Source: Formosa sp. Hel1_31_208
GTDB taxonomy: Bacteria > Bacteroidota > Bacteroidia > Flavobacteriales > Flavobacteriaceae
Direction of reading: 5' to 3'
Assembly (NCBI RefSeq): GCF_900104785.1
Contig: NZ_LT629733.1
Location: 1,768,501-1,832,500 of the forward strand
DNA: 64,000 bases
Made by a program: the position numbers and the translations under genes. Positions within the stretch are counted from its first letter, which is position 1. The number at the start of each line of letters is the position of its first letter. The notes under the pieces were generated by a model. The model worked only from the letters and a program-made list of their open reading frames with translations, was not told the DNA's origin and made no database searches. Of this stretch, positions 55,298 to 63,273 are shown piece by piece.

Positions 55298-56689
55298 ATG
55301 ACACATCAAGATACAATAGTTGCATTGGCTACTGCTTCGGGCAGTGGTGCCATAGCTGTTATTCGATTATCAGGGGAGGATGCGATAACCATGGTTGATA
55401 CTTGTTTTAAATCAGTAACACCTCAGAAGTCACTCAAAAATCAAGCAACACATACCATACATCTTGGACATATTGTTGAGAAGAAACGTATCTATGATGA
55501 AGTTTTAGTTTCCATATTTAAAAACCCAAATTCTTATACAGGCGAAAATGTTGTTGAAATCTCTTGTCATGGTAGTCTTTATATTCAGCAAGAAATTATG
55601 CAATTATTTCTCCAGAAAGGTTGCCGTATGGCGACTGCTGGAGAATTCACACTGAGAGCATTTTTGAATGGAAAATTGGATTTATCACAAGCAGAAGCAG
55701 TTGCTGATTTAATTGCTAGTGATAATGAAGCATCCCATCAAGTGGCCATGCAGCAAATGCGTGGCGGTTTTTCTTCTGAAATCGCAAAACTAAGAGAAGA
55801 GTTACTCAATTTTGCTAGTTTGATAGAGCTTGAACTTGATTTTGCTGAAGAAGATGTGGAATTTGCAGATCGTTCTCAGTTCAAGGAGTTAATAGAGCGA
55901 ATTACATACGTGTTAAAACGATTGATAGATTCATTTGCGGTAGGGAATGTTATTAAAAATGGTATTCCAGTTGCCATAGTTGGAGAACCTAATGTAGGTA
56001 AATCAACCCTGCTTAATGCGCTCTTAAATGAAGAGCGTGCAATAGTTTCTGAAATAGCCGGTACAACAAGAGATACTATAGAAGATGAAATTGCAATAGG
56101 AGGTATAGGGTTTCGATTTATTGATACGGCAGGAATCAGAGACACCGATGATGTTGTTGAGACCATAGGAATTAAAAAAACCTTTGAGAAAATAGATCAA
56201 GCTCAGGTCGTCATATATTTATTTGATGCTCATGATTTTAAAGAGCAGAGTTCGGTCTTAAAAGTCGAATTGGAGAAAATTAAGAATAAATATCCGCAAA
56301 AACCACTTCTTGTAATTGCTAATAAGATTGATAAGGTAGATGATATCTTAATTTCAAAAATTCAATCTGAAATCCCAGAAATAAAGTTGTTGTCTGCCAA
56401 AACAGGCTTTGGAGTAGAACAATTGACCAATTCACTTCTTGAATTAATAAACACTGGAGCACTGAGGAATAATGAAACCATAGTGACCAACTCACGACAT
56501 TATGATGCCTTATTGAAAGCATTAGAAGAAATCCAGAAAGTTAAATACGGATTAGAAACTGGATTATCAGGAGATTTATTAGCTATAGATATTCGTCAAG
56601 CCTTATACCATTTTGGAGAAATCACAGGCGAGATTACTAATGACGACCTGTTGGGTAATATTTTTGCAAACTTCTGTATTGGAAAGTAA
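55298..56689 (+). CDS. mnmE: tRNA uridine-5-carboxymethylaminomethyl modification GTPase MnmE
   Basis: The GTPase works with MnmG to modify U34 of tRNAs. The N-terminal folate-binding domain (about 5-120), the helical domain, the G domain with G1 GEPNVGKST (from residue 229), G3 DTAG and G4 NKID, and the C-terminal FCIGK with the essential Cys are all present. The 463-aa length is normal. A -7-like TACTTTTG at 55273-55280 lies just upstream. The last 18 bases of the gene form an attachment-site candidate and a tyrosine integrase starts 168 bp beyond the stop. The integration did not damage the reading frame. Confidence 0.97.
   Translation: MTHQDTIVALATASGSGAIAVIRLSGEDAITMVDTCFKSVTPQKSLKNQATHTIHLGHIVEKKRIYDEVLVSIFKNPNSYTGENVVEISCHGSLYIQQEIMQLFLQKGCRMATAGEFTLRAFLNGKLDLSQAEAVADLIASDNEASHQVAMQQMRGGFSSEIAKLREELLNFASLIELELDFAEEDVEFADRSQFKELIERITYVLKRLIDSFAVGNVIKNGIPVAIVGEPNVGKSTLLNALLNEERAIVSEIAGTTRDTIEDEIAIGGIGFRFIDTAGIRDTDDVVETIGIKKTFEKIDQAQVVIYLFDAHDFKEQSSVLKVELEKIKNKYPQKPLLVIANKIDKVDDILISKIQSEIPEIKLLSAKTGFGVEQLTNSLLELINTGALRNNETIVTNSRHYDALLKALEEIQKVKYGLETGLSGDLLAIDIRQALYHFGEITGEITNDDLLGNIFANFCIGK
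56672..56689 (+). other. candidate integration site (attL) at the mnmE 3' end
   Basis: TTCTGTATTGGAAAGTAA encodes the conserved FCIGK-stop. The equivalent bases in mnmE/thdF of Enterobacteriaceae are the attB of SGI1-type islands. Here an integrase gene follows at the usual attL position. No second copy was found by eye in the window, so the right end may be outside or decayed. Confidence 0.4.
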
Positions 56690-56795
56690 CTACCACAAAA
56701 TACATCAAACTATATCAATATAACATACTGTAATACAAGTAAATAAAATAAATATTTATTATTTACTTTTGTAAAGTTTGTCTTTTTTTACTTAT

Positions 56796-56847
56796 TTTTG
56801 TCACATATTTGTACCTTTTTTAACTCGCGTGACAAAACGTGACAAAA
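56796..56847. repeat. operator-like repeats before the integrase gene
   Basis: CGTGACAAAA occurs twice in perfect tandem (56828-56837 and 56838-56847), and its 9-bp complement TTTTGTCAC occurs at 56796-56804. A -7-like TATTTTTG (56793-56800) is adjacent. The arrangement fits an integrase/excisionase arm site or repressor operator. Confidence 0.5.
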
Positions 56848-56856
56848 AATTTCGAA

Positions 56857-57975
56857 ATGACAATAACAATTAGAAAAAGAAAAAGAAAAGACGGAATGCA
56901 AAGTTTAATTTTGGATTATTATTTTCCGAAAGCAAGCCGAAAACGAATAAGAGAGACACTTGATCTTTATATCTACTCTTCTCCAAAAACTGCTAAAGAG
57001 AAATCACATAATAAAAAGACCTTATTATTAGCTGAAAATATTAAGTCTAAAAAGTTTTTAGAAATTCAACACGAGGAACATGGCTTTTCTCATTTGATTA
57101 AGGATAATTTGGATAAAAATTTTATTACATACTTTTCTGAGCAAACTGACAAAAAATATAATGAATCCTCTGGTAACTATGGTAATTGGGACAGTGTTCT
57201 AAAACATCTTATTAAATACAATGGTGATGTTGTTCTTTTTAAAAATGTTAATGTCAAATGGTTGGAAGATTTTAAGTATTATTTAAAGCATACGGCTAGA
57301 ACAAAAAGTAATAAGCCACTGTCGCAAAACTCGTGCTATTCCTATTTCAATAAGGTCAAAGCATGTTTAAGAGAGGCAGTCAGAGAAGGAATTATAACTT
57401 ATAATCCTGCGGTTGAAGTCAAAGGATTTAAACAAGGAGAAACAGAAAAGGAATTTCTAACACTTGATGAACTAAAGAAGGTTTCAAAAACTGAATGCGA
57501 AATCCCAATATTAAAACAAGCGTTCCTTTTTAGTTCATTAACCGGTTTAAGATGGTCTGATATTCACAAACTGGTTTGGAAAGAAGTTCAGTTTTCTGAG
57601 GAACAAGGTCATTATATTCGATTTAAGCAGAAGAAAACCAATGGTTATCAAACACATCCAATTCCTGAGCAAGCTTTTAAATTATTAGCCGATAGAGGAG
57701 AAGATGAAGAGCGCGTATTCAAGGGCTTAAGATATAGTGCTTGGAGCAATTTAAAATTGCAGCAATGGGTAATGAAAGCTGGAATTAGTAAAACGATTAA
57801 GTTTCACTGTGCAAGACACACATATGCAACTTTACAACTTACATTTGGGACTGACATTTACACCGTATCCAAATTACTAGGGCATAAAGAGCTAAAAACA
57901 ACTCAGGTTTATGCTCAAATTATTAATCAGAAAAAGGTAGATGCAGCAAATGCGATTCCTGATATCAATTTATAA
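56857..57975 (+). CDS. tyrosine recombinase/integrase
   Basis: A phage-integrase family enzyme. The N-terminal arm-binding part (KRKRKDGMQSLILDYYFP) and SAM-like core-binding domain (about 95-190) precede the catalytic domain. The catalytic residues are R232 (TGLRWSDI), H317 and R320 (HCARH), and Y352 (QVYAQI) with the usual LLGHKELKTT before it, so it looks intact. I start it at the ATG at 56857; the GTG at 56839 lies in a tandem repeat. The Bacteroidota-type domain arrangement (integrase SAM-like type 5) fits elements of this phylum. It lies downstream of mnmE in the same direction, as SGI1 integrases do. Confidence 0.93.
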   Translation: MTITIRKRKRKDGMQSLILDYYFPKASRKRIRETLDLYIYSSPKTAKEKSHNKKTLLLAENIKSKKFLEIQHEEHGFSHLIKDNLDKNFITYFSEQTDKKYNESSGNYGNWDSVLKHLIKYNGDVVLFKNVNVKWLEDFKYYLKHTARTKSNKPLSQNSCYSYFNKVKACLREAVREGIITYNPAVEVKGFKQGETEKEFLTLDELKKVSKTECEIPILKQAFLFSSLTGLRWSDIHKLVWKEVQFSEEQGHYIRFKQKKTNGYQTHPIPEQAFKLLADRGEDEERVFKGLRYSAWSNLKLQQWVMKAGISKTIKFHCARHTYATLQLTFGTDIYTVSKLLGHKELKTTQVYAQIINQKKVDAANAIPDINL

Positions 57976-57978
57976 ATA

Positions 57979-58893
57979 ATGAAAATTAATTATACGTATT
58001 ATAAGATCGACATAGCTAATATTAGGGAATATGAACGTACCTGTAATTTATTAGGCAAAACTTCTGAAGTTTTAGGACTAATGATTCTCGAAAAGATTGA
58101 AGCGGTTATATTTAATCAAAGCGAACCTGTTTTTGGATTAAATGATTATGATTCTAAGGACAAATATTATAGCGACTATAAAAAACGCCATGAAGCTGTT
58201 TCAAATAATGTTGTAGGGAGGTTTAATTTGAACTTTTTTTTCAAAGAGGGAGATTGTTTTGATTATGATGAACCCATTATAATGGACAAATCTTTTCCAG
58301 ATTTTGACTTTTGGTTTGTCTTAAAGTTAAGACAATACGAGTTTAGACTTTCTGAAATAAGAAATTTCTTGAATTTTCAATTAGAGACTAGTTTTAATAA
58401 TGATAAGAATCAATTTATTGATTTCTTGGAAGTCAATATGGATAAATATCAAACTCAACTTATAGAAAACGAGGTCATTGATACTGTTAAAGATTTAATA
58501 GAAAATAATTTTGATGATAAATTGATTTTGAAAATGAAATATGATAAATCGATTTTATTTAAAGTGTTGGAGGCGTATTTTGATTCAAAAAATCACAGCG
58601 AATTAAATCAATTACTAACTGAACATGAAATTCAAAATAAAATCTGCTTCAAAAGTAATGCTAATCAGTTTGTAATGATTTTCAGACAGCTCCATATGCA
58701 TCAAAAAATAATTGGAACATTAAAAAATACCGAAGATTGGATTTGTAAATACTTTACATATTTAAAACAAAAAAGGGTTACTGATTTTAATGCAGAAAAT
58801 GTTCATAAGATACTTACTAAACAATCATATGATATTCCTAAATCAAAAAGGATAAACCTTCCCAGTTTAGTATACACTAAAGATAAATCCTAA
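57979..58893 (+). CDS. integrative-element accessory protein, RteC-like by position
   Basis: I do not recognise it securely. It is a 304-residue soluble, AT-rich-codon protein without signal peptide. The C-terminal third (EIQNKICFKSNANQFVMIFRQL through WICKYFTYL) resembles the C-terminal region of RteC-like proteins that occur next to integrases in Bacteroidota elements. The gene starts 3 bp after the integrase stop, so they share one message. A regulatory role in excision or transfer is plausible but unproven. Low GC relative to neighbours suits transfer. Confidence 0.7.
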   Translation: MKINYTYYKIDIANIREYERTCNLLGKTSEVLGLMILEKIEAVIFNQSEPVFGLNDYDSKDKYYSDYKKRHEAVSNNVVGRFNLNFFFKEGDCFDYDEPIIMDKSFPDFDFWFVLKLRQYEFRLSEIRNFLNFQLETSFNNDKNQFIDFLEVNMDKYQTQLIENEVIDTVKDLIENNFDDKLILKMKYDKSILFKVLEAYFDSKNHSELNQLLTEHEIQNKICFKSNANQFVMIFRQLHMHQKIIGTLKNTEDWICKYFTYLKQKRVTDFNAENVHKILTKQSYDIPKSKRINLPSLVYTKDKS

Positions 58894-59031
58894 TAGTAAA
58901 AAAATCACTCCCTTTTAAGCCCCTTTCTGATTTAGGCACTTGAAAGAGACTACTTTCATCAATTATGTTTGCCATATTAATTGAAAATTCAAATGCATTA
59001 GTATGCACGGTTTTCATAAAAGCAAAACAAA

Positions 59032-59373
59032 ATGAAAGATTTATCACAACCACTTTATTCTCTAACAGTAGGTGAGTATATAGACTTAAGCAAGCAAGCT
59101 TTTTCCGATGAAGCAAAAAAAATTATCGCAAGCTGTCAAACAGATTCAGCTCGCAGCAGCTTCAATAGCGATATCATTTTTATAGATGAAGTAAAGGCAC
59201 TTACTAACTATAAGAAATCAACTATCTATTCGAAAGTATGTCGCTTTGAAATGCCAGTAATATCAAAAAGGACACCACTAACATTTTCTAGAAAGGATAT
59301 TATGAATTGGCTTAAAGACGGCAAGCCTTCAGTCATAGATCAAGAAGCCAATGACTATTTGAGTAAGACTTGA
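59032..59373 (+). CDS. helix-turn-helix protein, excisionase-like
   Basis: A 113-residue protein with a C-terminal MerR/Xis-type winged-helix motif: DIIFIDEVKALTNYKKSTIY followed by KVCRFEMPVISKRTPLTFSRKDIMNWL, the usual sequence pattern of element-borne excisionase/DNA-binding proteins of Bacteroidota. The N-terminal 45 residues are an element-specific helix. Its position 138 bp behind the accessory gene fits the control of excision. Confidence 0.82.
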   Translation: MKDLSQPLYSLTVGEYIDLSKQAFSDEAKKIIASCQTDSARSSFNSDIIFIDEVKALTNYKKSTIYSKVCRFEMPVISKRTPLTFSRKDIMNWLKDGKPSVIDQEANDYLSKT

Positions 59374-59396
59374 AAAAGGCTAATTTGTGATAAACG

Positions 59397-59459
59397 GAAT
59401 CCAAATTAATTTAAAATAACGTGATTGGTCATTAGCTTTATTTACAATATTTTGGATTC
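59397..59459. repeat. 9-bp inverted repeat between element genes
   Basis: GAATCCAAA (59397-59405) and TTTGGATTC (59451-59459) are perfect inverse copies 45 bp apart, between the excisionase-like gene and the next ORF. Possibly a regulator-binding site or a long-range hairpin; significance uncertain. Confidence 0.35.
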
Positions 59460-59525
59460 ATCTAAGTCAATGTAAATCAATAGTAATTAAATATAAATTA
59501 TGATAATTAAAACACAGCATTTATA

Positions 59526-59897
59526 ATGAAACATAAAGATGAAAGCACATCAATCGATCCATTAACTGGAGAGGTTTTTATAAAAAAAAGAAGTAATCAA
59601 ATTTTTGCAAATTCTGAAAACCAGATTAGGTATAATAATTTAAAGGCTTATGAGAAGAGAAAGGCCAAAGCGCAATTTGATAGAATATTGGACAGAAGCC
59701 GGCAAGTTTTAAAGTTAACCCTAGGTACTTATGAAGAAATCATTAAAACACGGGATTATTTAGAAGGAGCTGGATTGAATTTCGGCTGCAATACACACAC
59801 CATTATCAGAGATGGAATAAAATGGATATGCATTTATGATTATGCGTATTCACCAATAGGCTCAAATACATTCAAAATAATTAAGCTGAACAAATAA
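59526..59897 (+). CDS. hypothetical protein of integrative elements (123 aa)
   Basis: A small basic protein with a start KDESTSIDPLTGEVFIKKRSNQIF and a central helical RILDRSRQVLKLTLGTYEEIIKTRDYLEGAGLNF segment. Similar small genes accompany integrases in Bacteroidota elements. No function is known. It is separated by 7 bp from the next small gene, which suggests co-transcription. Confidence 0.65.
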   Translation: MKHKDESTSIDPLTGEVFIKKRSNQIFANSENQIRYNNLKAYEKRKAKAQFDRILDRSRQVLKLTLGTYEEIIKTRDYLEGAGLNFGCNTHTIIRDGIKWICIYDYAYSPIGSNTFKIIKLNK

Positions 59898-59904
59898 ATA
59901 CACT

Positions 59905-60111
59905 ATGACAGATGAAATTATAAATTGTTATGAGTTAGATATTAGACAAGATATTCCAGTAGAGATGGAATCACTAAAATCATACAATAAAGAATTGAAG
60001 AGTTCCAATAGAATTTTAACAATCATATTGCTTTCTATTGGACTTGGTGTTACATTGTTTAGTATGTATCAAAGTTCAAAACCAATGAAAGTTGAGAGGG
60101 AAAATAGGTGA
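59905..60111 (+). CDS. small membrane protein (68 aa)
   Basis: A short protein with an acidic N-terminus, a predicted coiled-coil-like segment (about residues 20-38) and one membrane helix (about 37-56), ending in a basic tail. The gene follows the previous ORF by 7 bp, which supports it being real. No family could be assigned. Confidence 0.55.
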   Translation: MTDEIINCYELDIRQDIPVEMESLKSYNKELKSSNRILTIILLSIGLGVTLFSMYQSSKPMKVERENR

Positions 60112-60209
60112 ATTTTATATTTTATTACATCGACTGGTTGCAATTTGTTTTTCAATAATTTTTTGAAAGAGTTTTTTTGATTGTTTTCGATTATGGTATG
60201 TTAAAACTC

Positions 60210-60246
60210 AAAAAAAATCGCGAAGAAAAACCAGGCTTTTTTTCGC
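60210..60246 (-). terminator. terminator downstream of the cassette-like S41 gene
   Basis: Arms at 60220-60230 and 60237-60246 pair over about 10 bp (one G-U). On the minus strand the hairpin is followed by a run of eight T. It lies about 60 bp past the S41 stop and beyond the palindromic repeat. Confidence 0.65.
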
Positions 60247-60261
60247 ATTAGTGATTTATTA

Positions 60262-60309
60262 ACGGTCTGTATATAACCCGTTTTAATGGCTTATATACAT
60301 TGTTATGCC
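60262..60309 (-). repeat. palindromic repeat at the 3' end of the S41 gene (attC-like)
   Basis: On the minus strand the S41 stop TAG is also the first part of TAGGCATAACAA, and an imperfect palindrome follows. GTATATAAGCC pairs with GGGTTATATAC with one mismatch around an AT-rich centre. The unit has an AAC near one end and GTT near the other. An inverted copy of TAGGCATAACAA lies upstream of the gene at 62126-62137. Confidence 0.5.
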
Positions 60310-62051
60310 TAGTTTTTATTTCCACTTTTAGAAGTTTTTATTACTTCCATAATAATATTCAATGCCTTATCATTCCCTGCAAAATAATCGGTTGATGATA
60401 AATTAACAGGGATATGTGGAGCAATCCATTTACGATTGTCTTCTGATTTTGAATCTTGATGAAATTGTGTGGAAATCAGTCCCATTAATCCTGAATATGG
60501 TAATTGAAACCATCCTGCATCACCAATATGGTTGGGCTTTGAACCACTAGGTTCGCCTACTAGAATTGGATTTGAATATATAGTGATGCCTGTTAATAAA
60601 TTTTGTCCTGCAGAAAATGTTCCTCGTCCCATTATAACAAAAATTTTCCCTTTAGGGTTCATAGCTTCAAAATTGCTGAAGGTTTTAAACATTGGAGGTA
60701 ATAAGGAACCGTCTCCTCCGTGATTATGTCTTAAATCTAAAATTAAATTTTGGGTTTTATTTTGTATAATTTGATTGCGTAATTCGACATTGAAAGCTTC
60801 TAAAGACTGCTCTTTTTTCTGTGTGACAGCATTGAACTGAATATATATAGCGCTATATTTTGACAATAATTTAAACCAATATGGATCTTTTCTTTTAGAT
60901 AAGAATAAAGGCTGTGGTTCAATTTTCAGTTTTGGTATTTCCGGGAATTCAGAAAAATTCCACGCAACAGGATTCAGTATTAATTTATTAAACTTCCCTT
61001 TTGCATCACTTAAAGTAATTACTACTTGTTTCGTGTTTTTTATAATTCCTAAACCTTCTAATACATCCGGTAATCCCAAGTAATATGGACCTAACCAAAG
61101 TGTTTGCATATCGTTATCCCTGGCATTTACAACATTCGTTTTTTGAAGTGCTTCTTCAATTGGCGTATTTTCAATCATTTCCACTTTACAGCCAATCCAT
61201 TGTTTCAAGTCATCTTCTGCATCAACAATAAATAGCCCCTCATTAAACTGGTAAAATTGTACAGGGAGCTTTTTTAAAGCACCCATTTTGGGAGATGTGG
61301 GGATAATTAAATTATGGCCATTACCCATGCCTCCTAAAATTTTCATGAGTTCCACAACAATTTGTTCATCTGATAAGGATGCAATGCGTGCTCTTAAATC
61401 AATAAATGATTGGGCAAAATCAGTTTTGGATATGGCATGATATGGGCTGTAATGCAACTCTATGATACGCTTTTCAAAATAGTCTATATCAATAGCCCAT
61501 GCTTCGTTTCGTGTTACATTTTCTTGGCCATTGTTACCATATAGCATTTGGAAATCACTATCCTCATTAAAGACTCGAAATGCCGAGTCTCCCTTCACAA
61601 ACGGTTTTTCATCATAGCGTGAAGCAACCCCTTTTCGTAACCATAACATAGCATTTTCTTTATCACCAGCTTGAGCATATGCTTTTGCAATTTTCACCAT
61701 AATGTCATTGGATGGGGATGAACCTGTAGGGATGCCACTTAAAACAGTTCCACCACAATCTAAGGTTCTCTTTAATGCTGTAACAGCGGATTGGTATTGT
61801 TCTGTTTGATAATAAGAAAGCCCCAATAGATAGAATAAATCCCCATCATTTTGATATTGTTGGGTAAGGCTTTCCAAAATAGGAATCAACGCTTGCCAGT
61901 TTTCGCTTTTGGCTAAATCGATAGCTTCAGTTCTTTTATTAAAGTATTCAATGGTGTTTTCTACACTACTCTTTTTCACTTGAGATAAAGCGTTATAGCT
62001 ATTCATAAAAACCAAGAGGAAGAGTAAACTAACTAATTTCAATTTATTCAT
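60309..62051 (-). CDS. S41 family peptidase with N-terminal TPR region, cassette-like context
   Basis: A signal peptide (about residues 1-24) is followed by TPR-like helices (about 30-160: LFYLLGLSYYQTEQYQSA, KIAKAYAQAGDKENAMLW) and an S41 peptidase domain (about 220-560). The catalytic Ser is in RGTFSAGQN, with LDLRHNHGGDGSL before it, so an active periplasmic protease is likely. It stands as a single gene, flanked immediately by inverted copies of a 12-bp sequence, and its stop codon lies within one copy. This is unlike the other genes of the window and suggests that it moves as a unit. Confidence 0.9.
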   Translation of the reverse strand: MNKLKLVSLLFLLVFMNSYNALSQVKKSSVENTIEYFNKRTEAIDLAKSENWQALIPILESLTQQYQNDGDLFYLLGLSYYQTEQYQSAVTALKRTLDCGGTVLSGIPTGSSPSNDIMVKIAKAYAQAGDKENAMLWLRKGVASRYDEKPFVKGDSAFRVFNEDSDFQMLYGNNGQENVTRNEAWAIDIDYFEKRIIELHYSPYHAISKTDFAQSFIDLRARIASLSDEQIVVELMKILGGMGNGHNLIIPTSPKMGALKKLPVQFYQFNEGLFIVDAEDDLKQWIGCKVEMIENTPIEEALQKTNVVNARDNDMQTLWLGPYYLGLPDVLEGLGIIKNTKQVVITLSDAKGKFNKLILNPVAWNFSEFPEIPKLKIEPQPLFLSKRKDPYWFKLLSKYSAIYIQFNAVTQKKEQSLEAFNVELRNQIIQNKTQNLILDLRHNHGGDGSLLPPMFKTFSNFEAMNPKGKIFVIMGRGTFSAGQNLLTGITIYSNPILVGEPSGSKPNHIGDAGWFQLPYSGLMGLISTQFHQDSKSEDNRKWIAPHIPVNLSSTDYFAGNDKALNIIMEVIKTSKSGNKN

Positions 62052-62124
62052 AATACGGGGTTATGAGGATAGGTTGTCTCGATAAGACGCAAAAAGATTA
62101 AAATGTAACTCATAATATATTTAA

Positions 62125-62265
62125 TTAGGCATAACAACGTGTTTGTGTATGATTTCGTTGCGTGTTTCAGCAACTAATTTAGCAAATACAAACCGAATAG
62201 AAAATCCGCGAGGATTTTCGTAAGTAGGCGAGTGCTAGCAATAAATTATACACGGTGTTGGCAAT
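62125..62265 (+). repeat. 141-bp repeat with imperfect terminal inverted repeats and internal hairpin
   Basis: The left end TTAGGCATAACAACGTGT and the right end (ATACACGGTGTTGGCAAT) are imperfect inverted repeats. An internal perfect hairpin is GAAAATCC-gcga-GGATTTTC at about 62200-62219. The repeat fills the gap between the start of the S41 gene (62051) and the stop of the lipoprotein gene (62270), 4 bp from that stop. In my experience very similar intergenic sequences occur in many flavobacterial genomes. No ORF lies in it. Confidence 0.6.
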
Positions 62266-62269
62266 AGTT

Positions 62270-63256
62270 TTAATATTCGGAAACTTTATTAACTACTAAT
62301 TTTCTAGAAGCCTCTCCATCAATTAATTTATAAGTAACTTGTCTAGTTCCTCCTGTAGGGTTTGCATTGGTATCTTTTTCTTTATAAATTGGAAAGCGTT
62401 GAGCTAAAGAATTCTCTACAATCGAAAATTCATCGTGTCCCATATATCCTTTATTTATTTTGTCGTTTTCCGCTGTTTGTTGAAAATAAACTTGGCTCAT
62501 AGATTTTTTATTGTTTACTGAAAACGCATAAACATTTCCATAACTTCCACTTCCGATTGTTTGTGTGTAAACAAAAAGTTCTGGTGAACCATCTGAATTA
62601 AGGTCTTCCACTTCTGCATCTATAACCTGCTCACCCTCAATTTCGAATATTTCGTTGTATTCGCTTTCTTCTAAACCAAAAGTAAAAATTGACATCGTAT
62701 TCTTTCCATCTTTTTCTATTGATGAAATATTGAAGCCAACGCCTTGTAGATTTAATACTATACTGAATTTAGTTAAATCAATTTGTTGTTGATCTAATTC
62801 TTCGTTGATTCTTTTATAAGTTCCTGCTATGGAGGCTCCACCATTGCAAAAGAAATACAACATGTTTGAATCGTCTGAGTTTACAGTAGAAATAGTGATA
62901 TTTTCTTCGGAAAACTCGAATTTAATTATTTTACCCTCATATGTGGATTCATACGAGTTCTCATTTTTTTTAAAAGCTTTCGTGTCAAATAAACAAGTTG
63001 GTCTTTTTTTATCTGCTCGTGAGCGGACTGAAATATTCAATTGATTATTATCTGCTTTTGTAATTGCAACAGACACCCAATCATAGCCTTCGCTTCTTTT
63101 CGCATAGTCTTCAGAAACGTAGTTACCTAATACATTTAACGCCTCGGTAGTTTCTAGTGTTTTAACTTTTTCAGTCTTTTTTGTTTGGTTTTTACATGCG
63201 ATTGCTGAAAATAGAACCAACAGCATTAGAGAAAATCTATAAAAATTATTTTTCAT
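62270..63256 (-). CDS. hypothetical lipoprotein (328 aa)
   Basis: A lipoprotein signal ends at IAC (about residue 21). The remaining protein is mostly beta. Residues about 215-235 (DAEVEDLNSDGSPELFVYTQ) resemble an FG-GAP/VCBS-type calcium-binding repeat. No other motif is recognised. The gene starts 17 bp after the MscS stop on the same strand, so they share a transcript. A palindromic repeat follows the stop by 4 bp. Function unknown. Confidence 0.82.
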   Translation of the reverse strand: MKNNFYRFSLMLLVLFSAIACKNQTKKTEKVKTLETTEALNVLGNYVSEDYAKRSEGYDWVSVAITKADNNQLNISVRSRADKKRPTCLFDTKAFKKNENSYESTYEGKIIKFEFSEENITISTVNSDDSNMLYFFCNGGASIAGTYKRINEELDQQQIDLTKFSIVLNLQGVGFNISSIEKDGKNTMSIFTFGLEESEYNEIFEIEGEQVIDAEVEDLNSDGSPELFVYTQTIGSGSYGNVYAFSVNNKKSMSQVYFQQTAENDKINKGYMGHDEFSIVENSLAQRFPIYKEKDTNANPTGGTRQVTYKLIDGEASRKLVVNKVSEY

Positions 63257-63273
63257 TTTTTCTGTTTGTAATT

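Noticed and set aside
60262..62265. Calling the flanking repeats true integron attC sites
   Set aside because: The cores GCATAAC and GTTATGC differ from RYYYAAC and GTTRRRY and no IntI-type integrase is in the window; kept only as attC-like.
62260..62290. TATTCGGAAACTTTATT near the lipoprotein stop as a possible second copy of the mnmE attachment sequence
   Set aside because: Only a handful of bases match TTCTGTATTGGAAAGTAA, in a coding 3' end; the similarity is within chance for AT-rich DNA.
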